Source of the DNA: Methanospirillum hungatei
Lineage (GTDB): Archaea > Halobacteriota > Methanomicrobia > Methanomicrobiales > Methanospirillaceae
Reading direction: 5' to 3'
Length of the DNA: 14,057 bases
Assembly: GCF_020216685.1 (NCBI RefSeq)
Contig: NZ_JAIWNS010000081.1
Coordinates: forward strand, 1 to 14,057
Below are positions 1-6,710 of the stretch, one piece after another; position 1 is the stretch's first letter, and each line of letters starts with the position of its first letter. A model generated the notes under the pieces. The model made no database searches, had not been told where the DNA came from, and worked only from the letters and a program-made list of their open reading frames with translations. The position numbers were made by a program, and so were the translations under genes.

Positions 1-486
1 TATAAGCAATTTGTAAACAGCCAGTTTGAAAAAGGGGATCTATCATCTGGTATAACCTCATTTCTCTCAGTATTTCTGGAGAACAAAAAAGCAGAGATAC
101 TTGAGCAGACTTTACAGAATCTTACTGTCAGTCTTGTAAGTTTCTATGATCTTGCACGACTTCCTGAAGCAGTTTTTCATGCCTTTGTACTCGGCCTTCT
201 CGCAAATCTGAGATCTATCTATGATATCAGATCGAATGCAGAATCAGGACTTGGAAGGGCTGATATCCTGATGATACCAAAGACAGCCGGCTATCCGATC
301 GGATATGTGATAGAATTTAAATCAATATATCCGGATGATGACATGGAAAAATCGGCACAGGAGGCATTAACGCAGATTCGGGAGAGAAAGTATGATGCAT
401 CAGTCTTACCCGGAGGGACAGAACCTGATAATATCCGATATCTTGCGATCGTACTTCAGGGAAAGAATGTGATGGTAAAGGAGTAA
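1..486 (+). CDS. PD-(D/E)XK nuclease domain protein (DUF1703 / AAA-ATPase-like family), 3' part only
   Basis: The reading frame is open from base 1 to the TAA at 484-486, giving the last 161 residues of a protein whose start lies outside the window. Visible residues (numbered from the first codon) fit the PD-(D/E)XK nuclease fold: E57 in LPEAVFHAFVLG, then SGLGRADIL with D88, then the beta strand GYVIEFK with E105 and K107, then a helix with ALTQIRERKY (Q125). This order is typical of the C-terminal DUF1703 (PDDEXK_9) domain that normally follows an AAA-ATPase-like domain. Such proteins are often multicopy in methanogens and anaerobes, and their substrate is unknown. The gene is convergent with the AMMECR1 gene, 84 bases away. 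All the expected nuclease residues are present, so the domain looks intact. The N-terminal ATPase domain is inferred from the family, not seen. Confidence 0.85.
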   Translation, partial: YKQFVNSQFEKGDLSSGITSFLSVFLENKKAEILEQTLQNLTVSLVSFYDLARLPEAVFHAFVLGLLANLRSIYDIRSNAESGLGRADILMIPKTAGYPIGYVIEFKSIYPDDDMEKSAQEALTQIRERKYDASVLPGGTEPDNIRYLAIVLQGKNVMVKE

Positions 487-570
487 AATGAATCAATCGA
501 GCATGATAATTCCAGCTATCACGAAATCAGGTGACATGACCTCAAATAAGATATATTCAGGTTCATTTAC

Positions 571-1146
571 TCATATATGTGTTTCTCTCTTTTCTGAAAA
601 TATCTGCCCTTCAAACGTGAATATCTGAACCGAGGACTCCTTCCAGCATCCTCTGGGCAGCCCTGCCTTCATACAGGTATGGTCGAGAAATTCAGTCACA
701 TTCCATCCCCATTCCACCGGAACCTGGGGGAGCAGAAGACCGGATCGGCCATACCCTCTGACAATCAGCCCGTGTTTTCCAACCGTTATGGCTTCCGGCC
801 GGTTTGCAGGAGCTACCTCCAATAATTCTGGTTCAGTCAGAACTGTCACTTCAACTGCGATATCTGGAAGTTCATTTGGTGTAACAGGGGGAAACCGTGG
901 ATCTCCGGTTGCTGCAGAGCAGGCTGCTTCACGGATGGCATCCCGGAGTGGCATGATGGCATTGGGAAATCCGATACAGCCCCGAAGATCGCCATGCTTG
1001 GTCAGCGTAACAAATACCCCGCGTTTTTTGGAGAAGACCGATGGAAATTCCGGTTCTGTATAGGGTTCCCGTGCAACATGCTCGTACAGTACATGGCGGG
1101 CATGAGAGAGAGCCAGCTCCCCTTCTGCTGATGTAAGTAGATCCAT
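571..1146 (-). CDS. AMMECR1 domain protein
   Basis: This 191-residue protein matches the archaeal AMMECR1 family. The hallmark LRGCIGF is at residues 54-60, followed by a helix with AIREAACSAATGDPRF (70-85) and the strand PDIAVEVTVLTEPELL (94-109). A C-terminal part, VEWGWNVTEFLDHTCMKAGLP (about 144-164), is also typical. The biochemical function of the family is not established. The strict conservation of LRGCIG suggests an active or binding site built around C57. The length is normal for the archaeal form. The ATG at 1144-1146 has no Shine-Dalgarno sequence close by, but an A/T-rich TATA-like element (1170-1176) is centred about 27 bases upstream, so a leaderless transcript is likely. The gene is the last of the minus-strand array, 52 bases after the geranylgeranyl reductase gene, and probably has its own promoter. 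Confidence 0.9.
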   Translation of the reverse strand: MDLLTSAEGELALSHARHVLYEHVAREPYTEPEFPSVFSKKRGVFVTLTKHGDLRGCIGFPNAIMPLRDAIREAACSAATGDPRFPPVTPNELPDIAVEVTVLTEPELLEVAPANRPEAITVGKHGLIVRGYGRSGLLLPQVPVEWGWNVTEFLDHTCMKAGLPRGCWKESSVQIFTFEGQIFSEKRETHI

Positions 1147-1161
1147 GTATGATTGATAGTC

Positions 1162-1184
1162 CCTGACAGTATTTATCTGTCAGG
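1162..1184 (-). promoter_or_regulatory. Perfect 8-bp dyad enclosing a TATA-like element, upstream of the AMMECR1 gene
   Basis: CCTGACAG (1162-1169) and CTGTCAGG (1177-1184) are exact reverse complements separated by seven A/T bases (TATTTAT on plus, ATAAATA on minus). The A/T loop is centred about 27 bases before the AMMECR1 ATG, the right distance for an archaeal TATA box of a leaderless transcript. The dyad could be an operator overlapping the promoter. In RNA read through from the geranylgeranyl reductase gene it could form a hairpin after that gene's stop. A run of six T on the minus strand (1186-1191 region) precedes the dyad and could end upstream transcripts. The symmetry is seen directly; the roles are inferred. 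Confidence 0.5.
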
Positions 1185-1198
1185 ACAAAAAAGGAAGA

Positions 1199-2407
1199 TC
1201 AGAATGAGTCAAGCAATGACTTCAGACCTGCTTTCCCAAGTTTTATTGCCAGCTTGGGATTTGCTGCAATGATATTTTTTATAAGATTTAAGGTATTGAA
1301 ATCTGAAAGGTTCATTTTTGAGACTGAGTGCACAATTGCATTCAGATCATCATCATTCAATTTGACAAATACCTCTTTGATCTGGTAATTTCTCTCAAGC
1401 GCCTTTCCAAGATACGATGCTCTCCATGTCTCATCATAAGGCATCAGTGCCTGAGCAGATGTATCGCCTTTTTCAATAGCCATGGATCCAACGTCTCCGG
1501 CAAGTTTTCCGGTATAGAGAGCAGCATAGATACCACCACCGGTGAGGGGATCAGACACACGGGCTGCATCTCCGACGATCATGAGGTTGTTTGCAACTGT
1601 GCATGGGAGTGGCTGACAGATAGAGACACCACCGGCGATAAGCTCGATGGCCTTACCATTAGGAAAATTCCTGGCGACGAAACGATTCAGGTAGTCAATC
1701 GGCCGGTTTCCTGGTTTGCACCGGTCTCCACCGACACCTATACCCACGTTTGCGGTCTTGTCACCTTTTGGAAATATCCATACATAGCCACCTGGGGCGA
1801 TGTTGTTACCCACGTAGAACTCGGTTGCATGAGCATCGATGTCAATCCCGGTCATCAGATACTGGGCACAGGTCTCCATCTCACGAAGAGGGACCGTTGT
1901 GTCAACACCGCACCAGCGTGCAAACTTTGACTCAACACCATCTGCTGCGATGGTAAGTCCTGCCCTGACTTCATGAGCAATACCCCCCTGATTAAGAATG
2001 GCGCCCTTTACCGCTCCATCCTCCATGATTGGGGTAACAGCACGGGTCTTTACCTGGATGTCTGCTCCTGCTCCGGCTGCCATCCAGACAAGGTCCCGGT
2101 CAAATACCTTGCGGTGTAGAACATAACCAACTTCTGCTCCTGCCTTTTCCGGTTCAAGTTCCATCTTAAACCCGTCAGGTGCGATGATATTGGCCTTCTC
2201 AATCTCGGCTGCAACCCACCGGTCTTCAGGCTTGAAGAACTCATGCATCAGTGCTTTTCCGACTCCTTCGGCACATCTGACCGGAGCACCAATGGCAGGG
2301 CGTTTCTCCGTGAGCAGGACAGAATATCCCTTCTCGGCAAAGGTCTTTGCAGCAAATGCTCCGCCAGGACCTCCTCCCACTACGAGAACATCATACTCGC
2401 GCTTCAT
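1199..2407 (-). CDS. Digeranylgeranylglycerophospholipid / geranylgeranyl reductase, FAD-dependent
   Basis: This 402-residue flavoprotein of the geranylgeranyl reductase family should saturate the isoprenoid chains of archaeal ether lipids at the membrane, using reduced FAD. Seen in order: the Rossmann FAD motif VVGGGPGG (9-16), PVRCAEGVG (42-50) with the conserved C45 of this family, the substrate-side motif [18 protein letters not shown] (208-225), and the second FAD motif [15 protein letters not shown] (279-293). The chosen ATG (2405-2407) has GGAGG eight bases upstream. An upstream in-frame TTG at 2458 would add 17 residues that are only the ferredoxin gene read in another frame, so it is rejected. 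The start overlaps the stop of the ferredoxin gene (ATGA), which suggests translational coupling and that this ferredoxin is the electron donor. The exact substrate (free diphosphate or phospholipid) cannot be told from sequence. Confidence 0.93.
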   Translation of the reverse strand: MKREYDVLVVGGGPGGAFAAKTFAEKGYSVLLTEKRPAIGAPVRCAEGVGKALMHEFFKPEDRWVAAEIEKANIIAPDGFKMELEPEKAGAEVGYVLHRKVFDRDLVWMAAGAGADIQVKTRAVTPIMEDGAVKGAILNQGGIAHEVRAGLTIAADGVESKFARWCGVDTTVPLREMETCAQYLMTGIDIDAHATEFYVGNNIAPGGYVWIFPKGDKTANVGIGVGGDRCKPGNRPIDYLNRFVARNFPNGKAIELIAGGVSICQPLPCTVANNLMIVGDAARVSDPLTGGGIYAALYTGKLAGDVGSMAIEKGDTSAQALMPYDETWRASYLGKALERNYQIKEVFVKLNDDDLNAIVHSVSKMNLSDFNTLNLIKNIIAANPKLAIKLGKAGLKSLLDSF

Positions 2408-2577
2408 TTCTTCGCCTCCAAAGCCCCAAGCGGACAGACACGGACACAGATCCCACAATTCTTACAAGTATTCGTATCGATATCCAGATAGGCATCGACA
2501 AGTTCCAGTGCCCCTTCCGGACAAACCGAGACACAACAGCCGCAATAGGCACAGATTTCCCGATGAACCTCGATCAT
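2404..2577 (-). CDS. Small 2[4Fe-4S] ferredoxin, likely electron donor to geranylgeranyl reductase
   Basis: This short gene encodes 57 residues with two complete [4Fe-4S] motifs: [12 protein letters not shown] (C9, C12, C15, C19) and [12 protein letters not shown] (C38, C41, C44, C48). It is a bacterial-type two-cluster ferredoxin of minimal size, with an extra cysteine at C14 inside the first motif. An in-frame TAA two codons upstream fixes the ATG at 2575-2577 as the start. AAGGA lies directly against the ATG, too close for a normal Shine-Dalgarno site, so initiation may be leaderless or coupled. The stop overlaps the reductase start by four bases. In Methanosarcina a ferredoxin encoded beside geranylgeranyl reductase has been reported to supply electrons for full lipid saturation, and the same pairing here supports that role. 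Donor specificity is inferred. Confidence 0.9.
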   Translation of the reverse strand: MIEVHREICAYCGCCVSVCPEGALELVDAYLDIDTNTCKNCGICVRVCPLGALEAKK

Positions 2578-2624
2578 TCCTTACATGGTTGACGCGAAAT
2601 CCTTTAATGATTCGGGTATGGATC

Positions 2625-3746
2625 TCACAGATCAGGGATCTCAAATGATCCATACTTCCCACCGCCACCGGGATGAAGAATAATATGCCCCTCGCGAAAT
2701 GACCGGATTGCTTTTGAAAGACGGATATCTATTGCTGCAATCTCTTCAGGAGGAGTTTTCATAAGAGTGGTAATTTCGTCACCGAACCGCTCAATGCAAC
2801 GACAATAGAGATCTCTGCAGCGCCGGGTTGAGGGGCTTTTCGTATCAAGGACACGCTGAATAATTTCTGAAAGGGGGATAATATGAAGATAGGGCGGCCG
2901 CTCAGATACAGGACCTGATGAGAGGGATTGTGCACGCTCCTGAACACCTTTTTTTATCCTCCCGCCATCATCAGGACATTTCCATGAGATCGCTGCTGCT
3001 TCTTCAAAGGAGAACTGCCGAAAACATCTGCTGCATGCGGTCCGGTTATATTTTCCTTCCTCCGGGAAAAATCCGACATTCATCACGATCTTCGCCTGCT
3101 GAACGGCATTGAGCACCCCGATGGCATCTGTTCTTTTTAGGTCCAGGACGGTGAACTCTCGTCCCAACTTTGATGGTTCAGGACTGTGGGCATCAGAGTT
3201 GGTCAGGAACGGCACTGATGCAAGCTCAGCAATGCCCGCCCCATACCTACTGTCAGCCGACAGACCAAGCTCAAGGAGATCAACCGGTTCATCACCATAG
3301 CAGGATGAGAGTGACGGATGCACAGCGTATACCGATGTGTAGGGAGTAAATGCATGAGCCGGGCCACCAATACCCCCTACTGCATGGACATGAAAGAGGA
3401 TCTCTTCTCCTGTCAGGGGCACACGGGGGCGGCCATTTGAATCCATGTCCCTGCTATGTGGCCCGAGCCTCTGTGCAAGATCTGCTGCTGCATCAAAATC
3501 AGGGAGCAGAATCACATGATGGACCCGGCCAGCTCCTTCAATTTCGGTCGTGGGAACAACGATGATATCATCATCAATAGAAGCATCCTGCCACATCCGT
3601 CTCCATTCCGGATGGAGAATATCACCAGTTCCAATAACAGAGATTCCTTTGACTCTGCATCCTTTGATGATCTCTTCAGGCGTCATCCGGGGTGATGATG
3701 CCATGGAAAAACAGGAATGAATATGAAGATCTGCTGCGGCCTGCAT
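2625..3746 (-). CDS. PHP-domain endonuclease, EndoQ-like (TIGR00375 family)
   Basis: This 373-residue protein has an N-terminal PHP phosphoesterase domain: DLHIHS (6-11; H8, H10), GTGD with D42 and H45, TTEIE with E68, HHVILLPDF (76-84), H119/H121, H131, and NSDAH (183-187; D185, H187). A cysteine region follows (C238-x2-C241, C257), then a C-terminal helical segment and PGGGGKYG (359-366). This architecture is that of archaeal endonuclease Q, which nicks DNA 5' of deaminated bases such as uracil and hypoxanthine. Metal ligands of the PHP site appear complete. The fourth cysteine expected in CPxCGG is an aspartate (CPDDGG, D260), so the zinc site looks incomplete. The ATG is two bases after the PAC2 gene stop and has no clear ribosome site, which points to coupled translation. 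Family membership is firm; the EndoQ activity is inferred. Confidence 0.85.
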   Translation of the reverse strand: MQAAADLHIHSCFSMASSPRMTPEEIIKGCRVKGISVIGTGDILHPEWRRMWQDASIDDDIIVVPTTEIEGAGRVHHVILLPDFDAAADLAQRLGPHSRDMDSNGRPRVPLTGEEILFHVHAVGGIGGPAHAFTPYTSVYAVHPSLSSCYGDEPVDLLELGLSADSRYGAGIAELASVPFLTNSDAHSPEPSKLGREFTVLDLKRTDAIGVLNAVQQAKIVMNVGFFPEEGKYNRTACSRCFRQFSFEEAAAISWKCPDDGGRIKKGVQERAQSLSSGPVSERPPYLHIIPLSEIIQRVLDTKSPSTRRCRDLYCRCIERFGDEITTLMKTPPEEIAAIDIRLSKAIRSFREGHIILHPGGGGKYGSFEIPDL

Positions 3747-3748
3747 AT

Positions 3749-4504
3749 TCAGCCGATGTATGAAAGCTCTTCCTCAGACTTTCTCTCCTGCTCTAAAAGC
3801 CGTTGGAGTGCTACTTCCATCTCACCTGCCCGTTCGGTCAGCTTTGCATCATCTATCTCAATACCCAGGAGCTTTGTCAGAACTGAAAGAACGGTCGTTG
3901 CACTCCTGGGATCGACGAGGTATCCGGATGTCTCGCCCATCAGGCAGATTCCCTCTATTCCGAGCGGTATTGAAAGACCGAGCATGAGTCCTGCAGCACC
4001 GATAATGCCGCCACCAGGCTCTCCTTCGCTGAAAATACCCCCCGCATCCTCAACCTGCTGCCTGAGATCCTCACGGTTCACAGCTGCAATAACCCTGGTA
4101 ACCTCGTTGAAATGACCGACACCATACCCGCCAATGGTGTAAATCCGCCTGACTCCAAGCTGGTGACAGATATCAACATAGACCTGGGATAAAAGATAAT
4201 GACCTTCTCCAGACGTACTCTGGAAATCACCGACCAGGAAGAGATATGTACCCTTCTCACCCGAATACCGGTATATCTCATTATTACAGAGACGGACAGT
4301 CCCCCCTTCCTGGATGATTACCTGAGGAGGGAAATATATGGAGTTGATTTCTGCAATCCGGACAGCCCCAAGTTCCTGGATCATGTGCTCAGCGACAAGT
4401 TTTCCCACATGCCCGATTCCAGGGAGACCTTCAATCATTATCGGAGCAGTCCTGTCTTCAGGAGCTATTAACTCCTCAAATCGTATGGTAATATCTTCCA
4501 TCAT
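3749..4504 (-). CDS. PAC2-family protein (archaeal proteasome assembly chaperone homologue)
   Basis: The 251 residues match the archaeal PAC2 family, which includes the PbaB-type chaperones. Visible family features are IEGLPGIGHVGKLVAEHMI (24-42), a strand with GTYLFLVGDFQS (85-96), IYTIGGYGVGH (121-131), GGGIIGAAGLMLGL (164-177) and GICLMGETSGYLVDP (185-199). A charged C-terminal helix (about 215-247) is likely coiled. The C-terminus ends YIG and so lacks a canonical HbYX proteasome-docking tail (hydrophobic residue, tyrosine, any residue). The first ATG is preferred because AAGGA lies eight bases upstream; a second ATG follows immediately. The gene sits directly downstream of nop10 after a 66-base gap with a TATA box, and just before the EndoQ-like gene. 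A proteasome chaperone role is inferred from homology. Confidence 0.88.
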   Translation of the reverse strand: MMEDITIRFEELIAPEDRTAPIMIEGLPGIGHVGKLVAEHMIQELGAVRIAEINSIYFPPQVIIQEGGTVRLCNNEIYRYSGEKGTYLFLVGDFQSTSGEGHYLLSQVYVDICHQLGVRRIYTIGGYGVGHFNEVTRVIAAVNREDLRQQVEDAGGIFSEGEPGGGIIGAAGLMLGLSIPLGIEGICLMGETSGYLVDPRSATTVLSVLTKLLGIEIDDAKLTERAGEMEVALQRLLEQERKSEEELSYIG

Positions 4505-4520
4505 TGCAGTAATCCTTGAG

Positions 4521-4557
4521 TGTTCAATGAATGTGTGTTCTCTGATACTGTTCTGAT
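4521..4557 (-). repeat. Three TCAnnGAACA-like direct repeats between TATA box and PAC2 gene start
   Basis: On the minus strand, TCATTGAACA (4521-4530), TCAGAGAACA (4536-4545) and the shortened TCAGAACA (4549-4556) lie in the same orientation, offset by 15 and 13 bases. They sit immediately downstream of the putative TATA box and before the PAC2 start codon. The position would suit a repressor or an mRNA leader element. They could also be chance in an A-rich leader. Confidence 0.35.
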
Positions 4558-4569
4558 TCTTATATAAAA
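4558..4569 (-). promoter_or_regulatory. TATA box of the PAC2-EndoQ-ferredoxin-reductase group; T run may end nop10 transcripts
   Basis: Directly after the nop10 stop the minus strand reads TTTTTATATAAG, a good archaeal TATA box. Initiation 25 or so bases downstream (near 4535-4540) would leave a leader of about 30 bases before the PAC2 ATG, with AAGGA as ribosome site. The T5 run at 4566-4570 could also serve as a weak oligo-T terminator of the upstream ribosomal protein/aIF2/nop10 operon. Confidence 0.5.
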
Positions 4570-4570
4570 A

Positions 4571-4720
4571 TCAGCGAATCATCCTCCGGTATTTTCCATA
4601 TCGATCATCAGGAGAATACCTGGCAGGATGGGGAGTTATTGTGGGTTTCCCACAACTGGAACAAGTTTCAGAAAGAGTGTAAAGATTATCCGAGGGGCAG
4701 TATCTGATACGCCCTTTCAT
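4571..4720 (-). CDS. nop10: Nop10, H/ACA ribonucleoprotein subunit
   Basis: This 49-residue gene is too short for most ORF callers. It reads MKGRIRYCPSDNLYTLSETC and then SSCGKPTITPHPARYSP, ending in a basic tail with KYRRMIR. This is the Nop10 pattern: an N-terminal zinc ribbon with C8, C20 and C23, then a linker and helix that wraps Cbf5. The first cysteine pair seems reduced, because position 11 (C-x2-C) is aspartate. The partner proteins are Cbf5, Gar1 and L7Ae in RNA-guided pseudouridylation of rRNA. The ATG overlaps the aIF2-alpha stop (ATGA arrangement), so translation is probably coupled. The order S27e, aIF2-alpha, Nop10 and PAC2 is a widespread archaeal gene string, which confirms the call. 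Confidence 0.95.
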   Translation of the reverse strand: MKGRIRYCPSDNLYTLSETCSSCGKPTITPHPARYSPDDRYGKYRRMIR

Positions 4721-5511
4721 ACATGCTTCCCGGACTTCGATTTCCGGCTGAATTTTCCTTCTCCACCGGCTCGTTTCAGAACACCGATGGCTGCACTTGA
4801 GGCCTTCTCAAGAGCTTTCTCGGCATCCTTGTAATTCGTTGCAATAACCTTGATACGGTAATTAGGAGCTCCGAGATAGGTAATCTCTATCTCTGCTCCG
4901 TCTACCTTCGGCTCTGCACTACGAAGGGCACGTCTGATGATATTTACCCCATCTGACTTGGTAGACCGCAGGAACAGGTCTCCGGAGATGGTAACCGATG
5001 GAAGTTTCACATTTTCGGTTGCAATGGTATACAGGGCATCAGCAAGCCCGGAGTCTATTTTAAGTTTATTCAGGGCATCACGGCCTTCGGTGACAAAGTC
5101 CTCAAAGGCTGCGTACAACTCACCATATTCACGATAGAGTGCACTTGCAATATCCTGGGCACTATCAGCCTTGCCAGCCGCTTCAGCCGCAAAACCGATC
5201 CATTTCTTTGCCTTGGATTCATTCTTCCAGACACGGATCTTCTCACGGCGCTGGTGCTCGTTGACATCCTTTAAAGAGAGATCGATGTGACCTTTCTGGG
5301 GGTCGACATTCAGTACCTTGCATACAACCTTCTGTCCCTCCCTGATGTGGTCACGGATGTACTTAATCCATCCACGGGCCACTTCCGCAATAGGGATCAG
5401 TCCCTCCCGGTTGTTATACTCGTCAAGCGTGACAAATGCCACGAAATCCTTAACATTCTGAACTGAACAGACGACAAGTTCCCCCTGTTCAGGCCACTCT
5501 CTCTCCTGCAT
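4717..5511 (-). CDS. Translation initiation factor aIF2 subunit alpha
   Basis: The 264-residue protein binds with the gamma subunit to carry initiator tRNA to the small ribosomal subunit. The S1-type OB fold occupies about residues 8-82 (GELVVCSVQNVKDFVAFVTL, GLIPIAEVARGWIKYIRDHI, KGHIDLSLKDV). A helical domain follows (about 84-170), and then the alpha-beta gamma-binding domain (about 172-250: ISGDLFLRSTKSDGVNIIRR, YRIKVIATNYKDAEKALEKA). The regulatory serine loop of eukaryotic eIF2-alpha is absent, as usual in archaea. The start is placed at the ATG at 5509-5511, matching the family N-terminus (REWPEQGELVV). The longest frame uses a TTG inside the S27e gene. The ATG is seven bases after the S27e stop, and the stop overlaps nop10. 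Confidence 0.95.
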   Translation of the reverse strand: MQEREWPEQGELVVCSVQNVKDFVAFVTLDEYNNREGLIPIAEVARGWIKYIRDHIREGQKVVCKVLNVDPQKGHIDLSLKDVNEHQRREKIRVWKNESKAKKWIGFAAEAAGKADSAQDIASALYREYGELYAAFEDFVTEGRDALNKLKIDSGLADALYTIATENVKLPSVTISGDLFLRSTKSDGVNIIRRALRSAEPKVDGAEIEITYLGAPNYRIKVIATNYKDAEKALEKASSAAIGVLKRAGGEGKFSRKSKSGKHV

Positions 5512-5518
5512 CAGGCTC

Positions 5519-5707
5519 TCACTCAAGTGCAGTTATAATCTCTGCTTTGATTTGTGCTTTTCCACCGGTCGGGGTGGCAAGGTTTGAGCCACAGACAATA
5601 CAGTCAACCGGTGTGCATGCACGGTCAAAGATAATCTGTTCATTCTCACAATCCGGGCATTTTACCTTGACAAACTTGCTCCGGTTCTCGCGTGTTAATT
5701 GTACCAT
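5519..5707 (-). CDS. rps27e: Small ribosomal subunit protein S27e (eS27)
   Basis: This 62-residue zinc-ribbon protein of the archaeal/eukaryotic small subunit has the four zinc cysteines C17-x2-C20 and C36-x2-C39. An extra cysteine at C31 occupies the usual position of a small residue, and TPTGGKAQ follows the zinc site. The start is the ATG at 5705-5707 (MVQLTRENRSKF), the normal family N-terminus. The longer frame reaches back into the L44e gene and is not used. The L44e stop lies five bases upstream and aIF2-alpha follows after seven bases, in the conserved archaeal order. Confidence 0.95.
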   Translation of the reverse strand: MVQLTRENRSKFVKVKCPDCENEQIIFDRACTPVDCIVCGSNLATPTGGKAQIKAEIITALE

Positions 5708-5712
5708 AATAA

Positions 5713-5991
5713 TTACTCCGTAAGTTCGAACTTTCCAACCCGGAATCCTGCTCTCAGGTGTGCTTTCTTGCATGCAGTGCAGCGGTACCGGATATTTACC
5801 TTCTTGGTCGGCTTGTCGCCTCCGGGGACTTTGGAGAATTTACCCATGTTCCCAACCTGTCCTCTCCGTGCTTTCTGACGATCAATCCAGTGGAGTCCGG
5901 TGGTTTTACCTTTTTTTACCTTCTCTACCTCATGCTCCTCATGTTTGTGACAGAAGGGACAATATGTGCGGAATTTTGCTGGCATCTTCAT
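5713..5991 (-). CDS. rpl44e: Large ribosomal subunit protein L44e (eL42)
   Basis: This is a 92-residue basic protein of the large subunit E-site region. The zinc cysteines are C11-x2-C14 (TYCPFC) and C71-x2-C74 (CTACKKA). Between them are [20 protein letters not shown] (21-40) and the glycine-rich [13 protein letters not shown] loop typical of the family. The ATG at 5989-5991 (MKMPAKF) matches family N-termini. A GTG at 6001-6003 four codons upstream is possible, but GAGGA would then touch the start codon, whereas it lies at a more workable distance from the ATG. The gene follows GINS after a 38-base gap and leads S27e by five bases. Confidence 0.95.
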   Translation of the reverse strand: MKMPAKFRTYCPFCHKHEEHEVEKVKKGKTTGLHWIDRQKARRGQVGNMGKFSKVPGGDKPTKKVNIRYRCTACKKAHLRAGFRVGKFELTE

Positions 5992-6029
5992 GATTTTGGC
6001 CACTCCTCGTGTATAGAATACCTACATCA

Positions 6030-6710
6030 TTAGCCCGGATGGATATTTAAGACTATGTCGCGTTCAACCAGGACTTGTGCATTTCTTGAGGGGAGCGTGA
6101 GAATATCTCCTGCATCCATCTCATATGTCCGTCCGTCAATACCCATAAAAGGTTCCATACTGGAAAGCGCTAACACGATATCATTTGCAAAAGGAGCGTC
6201 AGAAGAGGTTTTTATCACAGGTTCATTATAATCGGACTCCTCTGCGCGGTTGATATCCTCAAGAACGGCAGGTTCAGAGCCCTCAACGCACAAGTTCTCC
6301 TCATCAGATCCCACGCGGACCTGCCGGGCAGGAGTTGCCTTCCATTCAATAAGCTGGGTTTTACTCTGCCGGATCGCATCAACTATCCGGTTAAACATCT
6401 CAAGTTCAGCAGGAATGAGTGAACGAAGCTCCTCACGCTCTATATAGGATCCCTCAGCCTGACTGAGCGCAAGCCCCACAATCTTGTCCGTCCGGATCTT
6501 GAACAATTCTTCAACCGTTGCCCTGACGCTGGATACCTTCTCGATGAGCAGACGGGCCTCATCTGAAAATGGATCCTCATGACTGTAGACCTCCTGCTGA
6601 AGTGACCTGATGTGCTCGGAGGTTTTCATGAACAGGTCAGGAGATATCATCGTCAGTTCACCGGTATCACGCTCTTCAAGAAGAATGGTGCGGAGTTCAT
6701 CAAGATGCAT
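6030..6710 (-). CDS. GINS complex protein, Gins51 (Sld5/Psf1-like) type
   Basis: This 226-residue component of the GINS complex links Cdc45/RecJ-like proteins and MCM helicase at the replication fork. The helical A domain comes first: LDELRTILLEERDTGELTMI (3-22), a long helix pair to about residue 125, and IPAELEMFNRIV (99-110). An acidic, low-complexity linker (about 134-172) leads to the small B domain (about 173-226), with FMGIDGRTYEMDAGDILTLP and NAQVLVERDIV. A-then-B order identifies the Sld5/Psf1 class rather than Gins23. The start codon lies inside the end of priS (11-base overlap), so the two are probably translated together. Many Methanomicrobia encode only this one GINS type, forming a homotetramer; whether that holds here cannot be seen from the window. 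Confidence 0.9.
   Translation of the reverse strand: MHLDELRTILLEERDTGELTMISPDLFMKTSEHIRSLQQEVYSHEDPFSDEARLLIEKVSSVRATVEELFKIRTDKIVGLALSQAEGSYIEREELRSLIPAELEMFNRIVDAIRQSKTQLIEWKATPARQVRVGSDEENLCVEGSEPAVLEDINRAEESDYNEPVIKTSSDAPFANDIVLALSSMEPFMGIDGRTYEMDAGDILTLPSRNAQVLVERDIVLNIHPG

Noticed and set aside
487..570. Terminator hairpin between the convergent nuclease and AMMECR1 genes
   Set aside because: Only a 4-bp stem (AGGT-GACATG-ACCT) is visible near 530-543, with no adjacent T run on either strand. This is too weak to call.
1328..1930. 200-codon plus-strand ORF opposite the geranylgeranyl reductase gene
   Set aside because: It is antisense to an intact conserved gene, has no recognisable domain, and its composition follows from the opposite strand.
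2408..2458. 17-residue N-terminal extension of geranylgeranyl reductase from a TTG codon
   Set aside because: The stretch is the ferredoxin gene read in another frame. The ATG at 2407 has a good GGAGG site and places the FAD motif at the usual distance from the N-terminus.
5512..5526. TTG start for aIF2-alpha inside the S27e gene
   Set aside because: It adds five residues absent from the family N-terminus, and the ATG at 5511 fits better.
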